NCBI RefSeq assembly: GCF_003151255.1 | Contig: NZ_CP029481.1 | Location: forward strand, 4,279,001 to 4,343,000 | Origin: Microvirga sp. 17 mud 1-3 | GTDB taxonomy: Bacteria > Pseudomonadota > Alphaproteobacteria > Rhizobiales > Beijerinckiaceae | Length of the DNA stretch: 64,000 nt | Direction: 5' to 3' | In this document: piece after piece, positions 19,039-27,638 of the stretch | How the letters are laid out: every line of letters begins with the position of its first letter | Numbering within the stretch: position 1 is the first letter of the stretch | Program-made: the position numbers and the translations under genes | Notes under the pieces: model-generated | What the model was told of the DNA's origin: nothing | What the model saw: only the letters and a program-made list of their open reading frames with translations | Database searches by the model: none

Positions 19039-19491
19039 TTACGGGCAGGGATGCCGGACGCCGTCATACCCGAGATAGGTGCCGGAGGCCGGGTCGTAGG
19101 ACTTGAAGCGCTGCATGCAGTAGGACACGCTGCTGTTCGGCGCGCTGTAGACGGGAGCGGCCTGCTGCTGGGCGAGCGCCCCGCCGATGATCGCGCCGGT
19201 CGCAAGACCGATCGCGCCTGCGGCCGCAGCCGATCCGTAATCGCGGCGGTAATAGGGACGGCCGTAATATCCGTGGCGCGGGCCGTAATAGCCCGGGCGC
19301 CCATAATAGCCCCGATGGCCGTAATGACGGCCGCGCCATTGGGCGTAGCTCGTCTGCAGATCGCCGTTCTGAAGGGCGGCGAGCGGCGCGGCGACCCGGC
19401 TCGACGCTGCCGGAGTCTCGGCTGCAGAAGCCGGAACGGCCGCGGTTCCAAGAGCCACTGTCGTGGCAAGAGCCAAGTAGAAATGACGCAT
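19039..19491 (-). CDS. BA14K-family secreted protein
   Basis: A 150-residue protein with a signal peptide (MRHFYLALATTVALGTAAVPASA), a Tyr/Gly/Arg-rich centre with repeated GYYG and RHGYYGRP, an Ala/Gly-rich segment resembling a glycine zipper (GAIGLATGAIIGGALAQ), and the C-terminal BA14K signature YCMQRFKSYDPASGTYLGYDG. BA14K proteins are Rhizobiales-specific; the Brucella member is an immunoreactive, lectin-like surface protein. The function here is unknown. ATG 19491 has an AGGAAGGAG ribosome site. Confidence 0.88.
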   Translation of the reverse strand: MRHFYLALATTVALGTAAVPASAAETPAASSRVAAPLAALQNGDLQTSYAQWRGRHYGHRGYYGRPGYYGPRHGYYGRPYYRRDYGSAAAAGAIGLATGAIIGGALAQQQAAPVYSAPNSSVSYCMQRFKSYDPASGTYLGYDGVRHPCP

Positions 19492-19778
19492 GGCAAACTC
19501 CTTCCTGGCCTGACGAACGTCTTGGCGAAGCAGACGTTCCGAAATTTTCAGGATTAAACAGGCGCATCGCAGCTTCGTGAGCGTCTTGAAGCTGCTCCAA
19601 CGGGTCGTTCGACTTCGCCGGCAGCCGGATATTGGCCGATGGCGTTTCCGAGTTCTGCCGGCCGCCCCGCCTCTTCGCTGGCCGGACGGAATCCCGAGAG
19701 CCCGACGCCGGGATCCACCCCCTCGTTCCGTGCCGCAAGGCTCTCGCCAGAGCGGGGCCGCATCCTTATCTTCAGGCG
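19492..19778 (+). other. Intergenic region between BA14K and PAP2 genes
   Basis: These 287 bases hold the divergent promoters of the BA14K and PAP2 genes. The stretch next to the BA14K gene is AT-richer (around 19540-19560). I saw no convincing -35/-10 pair, hairpin, tRNA or family-like ORF; the reading frames here are unconvincing extensions. Confidence 0.4.
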
Positions 19779-20516
19779 ATGCATGCTCTCTTGTCCCCTG
19801 CCGGGCGCCTCTGGCTTCGCCTGCGCCTCAACGAAATCGGTCCCCTGCTCTCCCTGGCCGGGTGCGGGCTCTTCGCCTGGCTCTTCATCGTCCTGGCCGA
19901 CGAGGTATTCGAGGGCGAGACCCATGCCATCGACAGCACCATCCTCCTGGCCCTGCGCAACCCGGACAACCTCGCCGACCCGATCGGCCCGCGCTGGCTC
20001 GAAGAAACCGCGCGGGACATCACCGGCCTCGGCGGTTACACCATCCTGACCCTCGTGACCGTCTCGGTGACGATCTGCCTGCTCATGGCGGGCAAGCGCG
20101 GGGCCGCCATCCTCCTTGCGGTGGCGGTGATCGGCGGGACCCTGCTCTCGACCGGGCTCAAGATCGGCTTCGAGCGGCCGCGGCCGGAGCTCGTGCCCCA
20201 TGCGACCCAGGTCTATACGGCGAGCTTCCCCAGCGGCCACGCCATGCTCTCGGCCGTCACCTACCTGACCCTCGGCGCGCTCCTGGCCCGCGTGCAGCAG
20301 CGGCGGCGCATCAAGGCCTTCGTCATGGGCCTTGCAGTCGTCACGACCCTGCTCGTGGGCGTCAGCCGGATCTATCTCGGCGTGCACTGGCCCAGCGACG
20401 TGCTGGGCGGCTGGGCCGTGGGGGCCGCCTGGGCGTCCCTGTGCTGGTTCGTGGCGCTGCAATTGCAGCGGCGCGGCCAGGTCGAGAAACCCGGCGAGAC
20501 CTCGTCCCCGCCATGA
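19779..20516 (+). CDS. PAP2-family membrane phosphatase
   Basis: A 245-residue membrane protein with about six helices and the three phosphatase motifs: KIGFERPRPE, PSGHAM and SRIYLGVHWPSDVLGGWAVG. Such enzymes dephosphorylate lipid phosphates such as undecaprenyl pyrophosphate or phosphatidate; the substrate is not predictable here. ATG 19779 starts the conserved part and the longer in-frame extension lacks family features. The stop overlaps the recX start by four bases, an unusual partner that suggests shared transcription. Confidence 0.88.
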   Translation: MHALLSPAGRLWLRLRLNEIGPLLSLAGCGLFAWLFIVLADEVFEGETHAIDSTILLALRNPDNLADPIGPRWLEETARDITGLGGYTILTLVTVSVTICLLMAGKRGAAILLAVAVIGGTLLSTGLKIGFERPRPELVPHATQVYTASFPSGHAMLSAVTYLTLGALLARVQQRRRIKAFVMGLAVVTTLLVGVSRIYLGVHWPSDVLGGWAVGAAWASLCWFVALQLQRRGQVEKPGETSSPP

Positions 20517-21076
20517 ACGGCATTGCCCCCAAGCCTGATCGCAAGCCGCCGCGCCGGGTCACGCCCGCCTATCTCCAGCGCGCGGCCATGACCTATCTCG
20601 AGCGCTATGCCTCCTCGGCCGAGAACCTGCGCCGGGTGCTGCGGCGGAAGGTCGAGACGCGCTGCCGCCTGCGCGGCGAGGATCCGGCGGAGTTTTACGA
20701 GGCCGTCGACGACGTGGTGGCGAAATGCCTGCGCGCCGGGCTTTTGGACGATGCCCGCTATGCCCAGGCCCGGGTCGCCACCTTACGCCGGCGCGGCGGC
20801 TCGGCCCGTGCCATCCGGGCGAAGCTCTCCCTCAAGGGCGTCGACCGGGAGACCATCACGGCCGCCCTCGCGGGCCGGGACGATGAGGAGGATCCTCAGG
20901 CGCAGGAGGAGCAGGCCGCCCGGGCGCTCGCCCGCCGCCGCAGGCTCGGCCCCTTCCGGCCCGGCGAGCGCGCGCCCTACCGGGACAAGGACCTCGCGGC
21001 CCTGGCCCGGGCGGGCTTTTCGTTCGACATCGCGCGCCGCATCGTCGACGGGGAGCGCGACGAGGAAGAAGGCTAG
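20513..21076 (+). CDS. recX: Regulatory protein RecX
   Basis: RecX inhibits RecA filament growth. The 187-residue protein has the family's tandem three-helix repeats: AAMTYLERYASSAENLRRVLRRKV, AKCLRAGLLDDARYAQARVATLRRRGGSARAIRAKLSLKGVD and a third repeat ending in RAGFSFDIARRIVDG. The start is ATG 20513, overlapping the PAP2 stop; the 300 codons open upstream are shadow. recA is not in the window, as is common in Rhizobiales. Confidence 0.9.
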   Translation: MNGIAPKPDRKPPRRVTPAYLQRAAMTYLERYASSAENLRRVLRRKVETRCRLRGEDPAEFYEAVDDVVAKCLRAGLLDDARYAQARVATLRRRGGSARAIRAKLSLKGVDRETITAALAGRDDEEDPQAQEEQAARALARRRRLGPFRPGERAPYRDKDLAALARAGFSFDIARRIVDGERDEEEG

Positions 21077-21079
21077 AGA

Positions 21080-21116
21080 ATCGGACGCAAAAATGGGCGC
21101 CGGTTTTGCGTCCGAT
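21080..21116 (+). repeat. 13-base inverted repeat between convergent genes
   Basis: ATCGGACGCAAAA (21080-21092) and TTTTGCGTCCGAT (21104-21116) form a perfect 13-base-pair stem with an 11-base loop. It sits exactly between recX and the convergent DUF1345 gene, so a bidirectional terminator is plausible, although the T-runs are inside the stem. It may be another small dispersed palindrome; no second copy is in the window. Confidence 0.7.
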
Positions 21117-21118
21117 GC

Positions 21119-21754
21119 TCAGACTAGGCCTGCGCCCACGTTCACGGCGAGCGCCAGGACGGTGGTGTTGAACAGGAAGGACAGGATGGTGTGCGCCAGG
21201 GTCAGGCGGCGCATGCGCTTGGACACCACGATCACGTCCGAGGTCTGCGCGGCCGCGCCGAGATTGAAGGCGAAATACATGAAATCCCAGTAATCCGGCT
21301 TCGTGGTCTGCGGGAACTGAAGCCCGCCCCGCTCGCCCTCGTCGCCGTAGAATTCGTGCGCGTAATGCACCGCGAAGATCAGGTGCACGAAGAACCACGA
21401 ACAGATGATGGTGACCCCTGCGACCGAGAGGCGGAAGGCCGTGTTCCCACCGGTTTCCTGCAGCTCCATGGCGATCGCCGCGAGGCTCGCGACGGCGGCC
21501 GAGAGGGTCAGGGCCAGGGTCACGAGGGCGCCCTCGTCCTCCAGGCTGGCACGCCGCTGCATCTGGCCGATGGAGGAGCGCAGCGCCATGAAGCCGACCA
21601 TCGCCAGATAGGCGATGATGCCCGCGTCCCAGCCGATCAGGATCCGCGAGTTCAGGGACAGTTTGACGCTCGCCGACAGGAGCAGGGCGACGGCGACCCC
21701 GATCAGGAGCGCCAGGAAGAGACGGGGGTGGAGCCGGGCGTGCAGACCCATCAT
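21119..21754 (-). CDS. DUF1345 membrane protein
   Basis: A 211-residue membrane protein with about five helices. Its signatures FVHLIFAVHYAHEFYGDEGERGGLQFPQTTKPDYWDFMYFAF and AAQTSDVIVVSKRMRRLTLAHTILSFLFNTTVLALAVN are those of DUF1345. The QTSDV segment resembles an ion-channel pore region, but the function is unknown. The start at 21754 has an AGGGGGG site; the upstream in-frame start does not. Confidence 0.88.
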   Translation of the reverse strand: MMGLHARLHPRLFLALLIGVAVALLLSASVKLSLNSRILIGWDAGIIAYLAMVGFMALRSSIGQMQRRASLEDEGALVTLALTLSAAVASLAAIAMELQETGGNTAFRLSVAGVTIICSWFFVHLIFAVHYAHEFYGDEGERGGLQFPQTTKPDYWDFMYFAFNLGAAAQTSDVIVVSKRMRRLTLAHTILSFLFNTTVLALAVNVGAGLV

Positions 21755-21829
21755 GCTTGCCCCCCTTGGTCGGGCTGGAGCCTTGAGCAAAGCGTCCTAG
21801 ATGAATGCGTGCAACCCGCGAAGGAGATC

Positions 21830-22255
21830 ATGATGAATCGCAAGGCAAGGGCCGTATGGCAGGGCACGGGCCGGGATGGCAACGGCCATCTCTCCACGGA
21901 TTCCGGCGTCCTGTCGAGCACGCCCTATTCGTTCAAGACCCGCTTCGAGAACGAGAAGGGCACGAACCCGGAGGAACTGATCGCGGCCGCCCATGCGGGC
22001 TGCTTCACCATGGCCCTGGCCTTCCAGCTCCAGGGCGCCGGCTTCACGCCGACCGAGCTTGCCACCGAGGCCGCCGTCTCCCTCGACAAGGAGGGCGAGG
22101 GCTTCAAGATCTCGAAATCCGTCCTCACCCTGGACGCCAAGGTGCCGGGGATCGACCGCGCCAAGTTCGAGGAACTCGCCCGCGCGGCCGAGAAGAACTG
22201 CCCGGTTTCGAAGGTGCTCAACGCCGAGATCTCCATGACCTTCACGCTCTCATAA
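21830..22255 (+). CDS. OsmC-family peroxiredoxin-like protein
   Basis: A 141-residue OsmC/Ohr-family protein. The two reactive cysteines are in HAGCFTMALAF and EKNCPVSKVLN, the thiols that reduce organic hydroperoxides. It aligns best with the OsmC subgroup (KARAVWQGTGRDGNGHLSTDSGVLSSTPYSFKTRF). ATG 21830 has AAGGAG at 21821-21826; a second ATG directly follows. It is divergent from the DUF1345 gene. Confidence 0.92.
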   Translation: MMNRKARAVWQGTGRDGNGHLSTDSGVLSSTPYSFKTRFENEKGTNPEELIAAAHAGCFTMALAFQLQGAGFTPTELATEAAVSLDKEGEGFKISKSVLTLDAKVPGIDRAKFEELARAAEKNCPVSKVLNAEISMTFTLS

Positions 22256-22280
22256 GAGCCTGACTTCCCGCCTGCCGGCT

Positions 22281-22302
22281 CCGGCCCGTCACATCGGGCC
22301 GG
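22281..22302 (+). terminator. Hairpin between OsmC and dehydrogenase genes
   Basis: CCGGCCCG (22281-22288) pairs with CGGGCCGG (22295-22302) around a 6-base loop between two convergent genes. The following GCTTCCCC is not a good T-tract, so termination efficiency is uncertain. Confidence 0.4.
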
Positions 22303-22320
22303 GCTTCCCCTCCGACGACG

Positions 22321-23313
22321 TCACAGCATGCTGGGCAGCACCCGGTCCGGCGGCTTGTGGCCGTCGATGAAGGAGCGGATGTTCACGATGACCTTCTCGC
22401 CCATGGCGATGCGGCCCTCGTGGGTCGCCGAGCCCATATGCGGCAGGAGCACCACCTTGCCCTGCTTGGCGAGGCGCACCAGGCGCGGATTGACGGCCGG
22501 CTCCTCCTCGAACACATCGAGGCCTGCGCCCGCGATGGCGCCCGCCTCGATGAGCCGGGTGAGCGCCGCCTCGTCGATCACCTCGCCGCGGGCGGTGTTC
22601 ACCAGAATGGCGTCCGGCTTCATGAGCTTGAGGCGACGGGCCGAGAGCAGGTGATAGGTGGCCGGCGTGTGCGGGCAATTGACCGAGACGATGTCCATCC
22701 GGGCCAGCATCTGGTCGAGGGATTCCCAGTAGGTCGCCTCGAGCTCCGCCTCGATCTTGGGCGCCACGTGGCGGCGGTTGTGGTAGTGGATCGACAGGCC
22801 GAAGGCCTTGGCCCGCCGCGCCAGCGCCTGACCGATGCGGCCCATGCCGACGATGCCGAGGCGCTTGCCGGTGATGCGCCGCCCGAGCATCCAGGTGGGC
22901 GACCAGCCGGCCCATTTTCCTTCCGGGATGACGCGCGCCCCTTCGGGAAGGCGCCGGGCCACCGCGAGAATCAGCGCCATGGTCATGTCGGCCGTGTCCT
23001 CGGTCAGGACCCCGGGCGTGTTGGTGACGGTGATTCCCCTCGCGAGGGCCGCCTGCACGTCGATATGGTCGATCCCGTTGCCGAAATTGGCGATGAGCTT
23101 CAGATTCGGCCCGGCCTTAGCGAGCAGGGCCTCATCGATCTCGTCCGTCACGGTGGGCACGAGAACGTCCGCCTCCGCCATCGCGTTCGCGAGAGCCTCC
23201 CGGGACAGGGGCTCGTCCTCAAGGTTGAGTCGCGTGTCGAAGAGTTCGCGCATGCGCGTCTCGATCACATCGGGCAACCGGCGGGTGACGACGACGACTG
23301 GTCTCTTTTTCAT
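22321..23313 (-). CDS. D-2-hydroxyacid dehydrogenase (glyoxylate reductase-like)
   Basis: A 330-residue NAD(P)H-dependent dehydrogenase. Visible are the Rossmann motif GIVGMGRIGQALARRAKAFG, the substrate arginine in NTARGEVIDEAAL and the catalytic His in LLPHMGSATHEGRIAMG. NFGNGIDHIDV and the overall length match the glyoxylate/hydroxypyruvate reductase (GyaR-type) subgroup that makes glycolate or D-glycerate. The exact substrate is inferred. The ribosome site is weak. Confidence 0.9.
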   Translation of the reverse strand: MKKRPVVVVTRRLPDVIETRMRELFDTRLNLEDEPLSREALANAMAEADVLVPTVTDEIDEALLAKAGPNLKLIANFGNGIDHIDVQAALARGITVTNTPGVLTEDTADMTMALILAVARRLPEGARVIPEGKWAGWSPTWMLGRRITGKRLGIVGMGRIGQALARRAKAFGLSIHYHNRRHVAPKIEAELEATYWESLDQMLARMDIVSVNCPHTPATYHLLSARRLKLMKPDAILVNTARGEVIDEAALTRLIEAGAIAGAGLDVFEEEPAVNPRLVRLAKQGKVVLLPHMGSATHEGRIAMGEKVIVNIRSFIDGHKPPDRVLPSML

Positions 23314-23480
23314 CGGCTCGCAAAGCCCCCACGCGCTCGAAAAACCGTCAGAGATCGGGCGCCTTCACGCTCCCTTAACTCTGTTTCAGCCACTTAAGGC
23401 GACGAGCCGCCGCGTGGCGGGACCCGTCACGCTTCTCTACCAGAGGCCCGACCCGAGACCAAACCCGACGTGAGGACATC

Positions 23481-24023
23481 ATGCGCAGGACCCTTTTTCT
23501 TCTTGCCTTGCTCGCCTTCGGCGCTCCGTCGGCTCTCCTTGCACAGCAACAGCAGCCGCCCGGTGGGCGGCTCGGGACCGGGCTGCCGGTGCCCCGCTAT
23601 GTGAGCCTCAAGACGGACCGGGTGAACCTGCGCGAAGGCCCCTCGAAGGACCATCGCACCGCCTGGGTGTTCCAGCGGGCCGGCCTGCCGGTCGAGATCG
23701 TGGCCGAGTACGAGACCTGGCGGCGCATCCGCGATTCGGAGGGCACGGAGGGCTGGGTCCTCCATTCCCTCCTGTCCGGACGGCGCACCGCCCTGGTGAT
23801 GCCCTGGGCCAAGGGCGATACCCCTCCGGTTCCCCTGCGGGACGGCCCGAACGACCGGGGCGGCATCGCGGCCCAGCTCCAGCCCGGCGTGATCGCCAAC
23901 ATCAAGAGCTGCGACGGCGCCTGGTGCCGGGTCGTGATCGTGATGGAACGCGCCCGCGACGTGGACGGCTATGTCCAGCAGGACAAGCTGTGGGGCGTCT
24001 ATCCCGACGAGAAGTTCGAGTAA
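23481..24023 (+). CDS. Exported SH3-domain protein
   Basis: A 180-residue protein with a signal peptide (MRRTLFLLALLAFGAPSALLAQ) and two bacterial SH3-like modules: LKTDRVNLREGPSKDHRTAWVFQRAGLPVEIV ... GWVLHSLLSGRRTAL, and a second around VPLRDGPNDRGGIAAQLQPGVIANIKSCDGAWCRV. This matches the DUF1058/SH3_4 family of rhizobial periplasmic proteins, thought to bind cell wall material. The start ATG 23481 has GAGGA upstream. It is divergent from the dehydrogenase gene. Confidence 0.88.
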   Translation: MRRTLFLLALLAFGAPSALLAQQQQPPGGRLGTGLPVPRYVSLKTDRVNLREGPSKDHRTAWVFQRAGLPVEIVAEYETWRRIRDSEGTEGWVLHSLLSGRRTALVMPWAKGDTPPVPLRDGPNDRGGIAAQLQPGVIANIKSCDGAWCRVVIVMERARDVDGYVQQDKLWGVYPDEKFE

Positions 24024-24076
24024 GCGGCCCTTGAAAGCCCGCCCTCGCCCGAAGTCCGACCCGAGAAAGCCTCTCC

Positions 24077-24226
24077 ATGACCCTCTCCTTCAGCCTCAAG
24101 AACATCCTGCCCCTGCTGGCCCTCATCCTCGGGGTCGCGTCCATCGTGGCGCCGCGCTTCCTCAACATCTTCGTGGCGATCTTCCTCATCGCCTACGCGG
24201 TGGTGGGCTTCGGACTGATTCGCTGA
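24077..24226 (+). CDS. DUF3096 small membrane protein
   Basis: A 49-residue ORF running from ATG 24077 to TGA 24224-24226. The protein is two hydrophobic helices (KNILPLLALILGVASIVAPRF and LNIFVAIFLIAYAVVGFGLI), which fits the DUF3096 family of short proteins (pattern PxLaLiaGILILi.PrlLnyiVAiYLIvvGilGLl). The function is unknown. It lies 53 bases after the SH3 protein gene and may share its transcript. There is no strong ribosome site (a weak AAAG). Confidence 0.7.
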   Translation: MTLSFSLKNILPLLALILGVASIVAPRFLNIFVAIFLIAYAVVGFGLIR

Positions 24227-24254
24227 TGCAGGCGGGCCGGACGGCCTCCGTTCC

Positions 24255-25166
24255 TTAAGGAGCCGGCCCGGCCGGCCGGGCCACGTCCCGCACCGGCGCG
24301 AGACGGGCAGGATCGACCGTAAGGCCGACCGACCGGGAGACCTCAGCGGCCTCCACGGCCTCGGCGACCCATCCCCAGAACAGGATGAACCAGGTCCTGG
24401 CTCCCTCGACGAACGCCTCCGAGAGCGCGATGCCGTTGCCGCGGCGATCCTGCCGCAGCAGGCCCTTCGCCTCCGCGCGATTGAGGACGTTCCGGACATG
24501 CGAATGGGAGATGCCGAGATTCTCGGCGACCTCCCGGCTGTTGAACGGGAACCAGGCCTGCCCGGCCGCGGCCGCCGTATAATGCCCGCGCAGGAGCAGG
24601 AGGCCGATCCGGTCGCCGCAATCCAGGCTGTCGATCCAGGTCCAGCTCGCGGCGCTATCGGGCGGCGTGCGGGTGTGCTCCAGGATCGGGCGGGCCTGAG
24701 CGATGAAGGCGCCGAACAGGGCCTCGTCCTTGCGGGCGCGGGCCGTGAAGCCCGGCGGGACGAGACCCATGATCTCGCAGCAGCGGACATGGTGGAGGAT
24801 CCAGGTCCTCAGCCCCTGAACCAGGGGCGCGGCCGGCACCAGGTAGTGCAGGCGCCGGTCCGCCGGGTCGACCTCGATCCGGATGAAACCCGCAAGGCGC
24901 AGGAGCCCGAAGAAGGCCGCGAGCGTCCGGGCCCTGCCCATCTGAGCCTGGACGAGAGCCAGCGTCGGCCGCCGCCCCCGCCCCTCCAGGGCCTCATAAT
25001 GCATGACGACCGCGAGTCCGGCCGCATGGGACTGGGTGGCGCGACCGAAGATCTTGTTGATCAGCTTCTCGCCCCAATGCATCCGCAGGATGGCATCGAC
25101 GCAGAACCGGATGGCATCCTCGTAGGGGGAATCGGCCGCATGGCCGTCCGGGATCTTCTGGCCCAT
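24255..25166 (-). CDS. Winged-helix (MarR-like) protein of unknown role
   Basis: A 303-residue protein. Residues about 215-250 form a helix-turn-helix (FNSREVAENLGISHSHVRNVLNRAEAKGLLR), as in MarR/GntR-type regulators, and an earlier segment (LVQAQMGRARTLAAFFGLLRLAGFIRIEVDPADRRLHYLVPA) looks like a second winged helix. C-terminal FILFWGWVAEAVEAAEVS is hydrophobic. I do not recognise a named family. ATG 25166 has AGGGGGAGGG upstream. It is divergent from the carbonic anhydrase gene, which it might regulate; that is a guess. Confidence 0.75.
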   Translation of the reverse strand: MGQKIPDGHAADSPYEDAIRFCVDAILRMHWGEKLINKIFGRATQSHAAGLAVVMHYEALEGRGRRPTLALVQAQMGRARTLAAFFGLLRLAGFIRIEVDPADRRLHYLVPAAPLVQGLRTWILHHVRCCEIMGLVPPGFTARARKDEALFGAFIAQARPILEHTRTPPDSAASWTWIDSLDCGDRIGLLLLRGHYTAAAAGQAWFPFNSREVAENLGISHSHVRNVLNRAEAKGLLRQDRRGNGIALSEAFVEGARTWFILFWGWVAEAVEAAEVSRSVGLTVDPARLAPVRDVARPAGPAP

Positions 25167-25359
25167 GAATCGAACCCTCCCCCTGCGATCGCGCCGGCCT
25201 GTCCGGGATGCACTGCCGCAATCCCTGCAAGTTTTGGACTTTGATCCTAAAGAGGTACCTCCGAAAGTGGACCTGCCGCAAGGGAATCAGTGCCTCGGAA
25301 GCACTGTTTTGTCCCGACGGCGCGGCTCCGGCCGTCCCCTTTCATCCAGAGGTCCCATT

Positions 25360-26085
25360 ATGTGTGACAAATGTCTGGCGGGCGCGGCCCCGCATCTTTC
25401 CCGCCGCGGCCTTCTCATGGCCGGTGCCGGCATGGCCTTGGCATCCGGCTTCGCCCTGACGGCCGGCGAGGCCTTTGCGCAGGCCTCGCCGCAGAACGCC
25501 ATCAGCGGCGACGACGCCCTCAAGCGCATCATGGACGGGAATGCGCGCTACGTGGCGAACACCCCGGAGCAGAAGGATTTCTCGGCCGGCCGGGCCGCGC
25601 GCACCCAGTCCCAGCATCCGATTGCGGCCATCGTGAGCTGCTCCGATTCCCGCGTCGCGCCGGAATTCGCGTTCGACCAGAACCCCGGCGATCTCTTCGT
25701 CGTCCGGGTGGCCGGCAACTTCGTGAACGATGACGGGCTGGCGAGCCTCGAATTCGGCACCCAGTTCCTGGGCGCGCCTCTGATCCTGGTGCTGGGCCAC
25801 ACCAGCTGCGGCGCCGTGGTCTCGGCGATCAGGGTGGTCAATGAGGGGCTGGAGCTTCCCGGCCACCTGCCCGACCTGATCGGCGCCCTGAAGCCCGCCG
25901 TCGAGGCGGCGAAGAAGGAGAATGCGTCGGACCTCGTGGCCGCCGCCACCATCGCCAACGTGAAGCTCAATGTGGAGCGGCTGAAGAAGGCCACGCCCAT
26001 CCTGAGCGAACGCGTCGCGCAGAAGAAGCTGGTCGTGGCGGGCGGCGTCTACGACCTCGCCACGGGCAAGATCACGCTCGTCTGA
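25360..26085 (+). CDS. Tat-exported beta-class carbonic anhydrase
   Basis: The enzyme interconverts CO2 and bicarbonate. The 241-residue precursor starts with MCDKCLAGAAPHLSRRGLLMAG, a twin-arginine signal followed by a hydrophobic stretch and AFAQA cleavage site, so it is likely periplasmic. Zinc ligands and the Asp-Arg pair are visible in VSCSDSRVAPE and GHTSCGAV. ATG 25360 is chosen because the upstream in-frame extension would bury the signal peptide. Confidence 0.93.
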   Translation: MCDKCLAGAAPHLSRRGLLMAGAGMALASGFALTAGEAFAQASPQNAISGDDALKRIMDGNARYVANTPEQKDFSAGRAARTQSQHPIAAIVSCSDSRVAPEFAFDQNPGDLFVVRVAGNFVNDDGLASLEFGTQFLGAPLILVLGHTSCGAVVSAIRVVNEGLELPGHLPDLIGALKPAVEAAKKENASDLVAAATIANVKLNVERLKKATPILSERVAQKKLVVAGGVYDLATGKITLV

Positions 26086-26189
26086 GCCCGAGGACGTTCC
26101 CGGCAGACCCGAGCAGCGTCGCTCCCGGTCGCGGCCCTGACCGCTTCGGCGGGCCGCACGACCTCCCCGGAGAGGAGGGCTGTTTGGTG

Positions 26190-26225
26190 AGGACCGGTTC
26201 CGGGTGCCCGGAGCCGGTCCTTCTC
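26190..26225 (+). terminator. Carbonic anhydrase gene terminator
   Basis: A GGACCGG arm and its partner CCGGTCC form a long stem of about 14 pairs with one wobble across 26190-26221, followed by TCTC. It lies between convergent genes and could work in both directions; the T-tract is short. Confidence 0.65.
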
Positions 26226-26240
26226 ATGGGCGGAATGCCG

Positions 26241-27119
26241 TCACGCGGCGCGCAGCCGCCGCATCACGCGAAGCCCGAAGACGTTGATCGCAAGGCCCAG
26301 CACGATGATGGCGCCGCCGATTGCCTCGGGAACCCGCATGGTTTCCCCTAGGATCAGCGTGGAGCCGAGAATGCCGGCCACCGGCACTAGGAGCGCGAAG
26401 GGCGTCACGGTCGCGGCCGGATAGCGGGAGAGCAGGAAGCTCCAGACCGCGAAGGCGAAGACGGTCGTCGGATAGGCGAGATAGGCCACCGCCCCGATCA
26501 TGCCGCCATTCACGTGCGAGAGGGCCGCGAGCACTTGGCCGGGGCCGTCCAGCATGAGCGAGAAGGTGAGGAGCGGCAGGGGCGGGATCAGGCTCGCCCA
26601 GACCACGTAGCCCAGCATGTCGACCCGGCCGGCCTTCTTGGACACGATATTGGCCACGCCCCAGGAGGCGGCGGCCGCCACCGTCATCAGGAACGGCCCG
26701 GCGCCGCCCCCCGAGAGCCGGGGCAAGGCCATGAGCACGAGGCCGAGACAGGCCACGATCCCACCGAGGATCTGGTGCCGCCCCGGGCGCTCCCCCATGA
26801 GCAGGGCCGCGAACAGGATGGTGAAGAAGACCTGTGCCTGCATCACCACGGATGCGAGGCTCGCCGGCATGCCGAGGGCGATGGCCGCGAACAGGAGCCC
26901 GAACTGGGCAACCCCGAGGAAGAAGCCGTAAGCCGCGAGGCTGCGCCAGCCCACGGGCGGCCGGGGAACGAGGAACACGGCCGGCACGGCCGCGAAGAGA
27001 AAGCGCAAGGAGGCCAGGAGCAGGGGCGGCGTCGTGCCCACCCCGAGCTTGATGACCACGAAGCTGAGGCCCCAGATGACCGTGACGATCAGGGCGAGAA
27101 GGACATGGGCGAGCGGCAT
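26241..27119 (-). CDS. EamA/DMT-family transporter
   Basis: A 292-residue inner-membrane protein with about ten hydrophobic helices in two EamA repeats (VIWGLSFVVIKLGVGTTPPLLLASLRFLFAA in the first; AAAASWGVANIVSKKAG in the second). The family exports amino acids and other metabolites; the C-terminal ILGSTLILGETMRVPEAIGGAIIVLGLAINVFG is typical. The substrate is unknown. It lies downstream of irr on the same strand with a 48-base gap, so it may be on the irr transcript. Confidence 0.9.
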   Translation of the reverse strand: MPLAHVLLALIVTVIWGLSFVVIKLGVGTTPPLLLASLRFLFAAVPAVFLVPRPPVGWRSLAAYGFFLGVAQFGLLFAAIALGMPASLASVVMQAQVFFTILFAALLMGERPGRHQILGGIVACLGLVLMALPRLSGGGAGPFLMTVAAAASWGVANIVSKKAGRVDMLGYVVWASLIPPLPLLTFSLMLDGPGQVLAALSHVNGGMIGAVAYLAYPTTVFAFAVWSFLLSRYPAATVTPFALLVPVAGILGSTLILGETMRVPEAIGGAIIVLGLAINVFGLRVMRRLRAA

Positions 27120-27167
27120 GTGATGTAACCCGAAAGCCGCTCCGGTCCGGCGGATGGGAGTGTTTCG

Positions 27168-27638
27168 TTACGCGGCCTTGCGGCGCAGGCGCACGATCAC
27201 CTCGACGCCCGCCACTTCCATGCCGGGAGGCGGGGCCGGCAGGTCGCCCACGCTGACCGCCGTGGAGGGCATGTCGACCAGTTCCCCTTCCTCCTCCAGG
27301 AAGAAGTGGTGGTGCTCGGTCGGGTTCGTGTCGAAATAGGCCTTGGCCCCGTCCACCGCGAGCTGGCGCAGGAGGCCGGCCTCCGTGAACTGGTGGAGGG
27401 TGTTGTAGACCGTCGCCAGCGAGACCGGCACCCGGGCCCGGGTGGCCTCGTCGAAGAGCATCTCGGCCGTGATGTGGCGGTCGCCCTTGCCGAACAGCAG
27501 CCAGCCCAGGGACACCCGCTGCCGGGTCGGCCGCAGACCCACGCGCCGCAGCTTGTCCCGCAGCTCGGAGAGCGGGCAGCCCCGCCGGTGGGCGGGAGCG
27601 GTGGTGGATTCGATGTAGGCGGACAACGGATCGGTCAT
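27168..27638 (-). CDS. irr: Iron response regulator Irr (Fur family)
   Basis: Irr is the heme-sensing Fur-family regulator of iron and heme genes in Rhizobiales. The 156-residue protein has the GCPLSELRDKLRRVGLRPTRQRVSLGWLLFGKGDRHIT block that defines Irr, including a Cys-Pro heme regulatory motif (GCP), and the His-rich TEHHHFFLEE. ATG 27638 is used because the longer frame would start with TTG. It is divergent from fabA, the conserved arrangement in this order. I found no clear Irr box (ICE) in the shared upstream region. Confidence 0.94.
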   Translation of the reverse strand: MTDPLSAYIESTTAPAHRRGCPLSELRDKLRRVGLRPTRQRVSLGWLLFGKGDRHITAEMLFDEATRARVPVSLATVYNTLHQFTEAGLLRQLAVDGAKAYFDTNPTEHHHFFLEEEGELVDMPSTAVSVGDLPAPPPGMEVAGVEVIVRLRRKAA

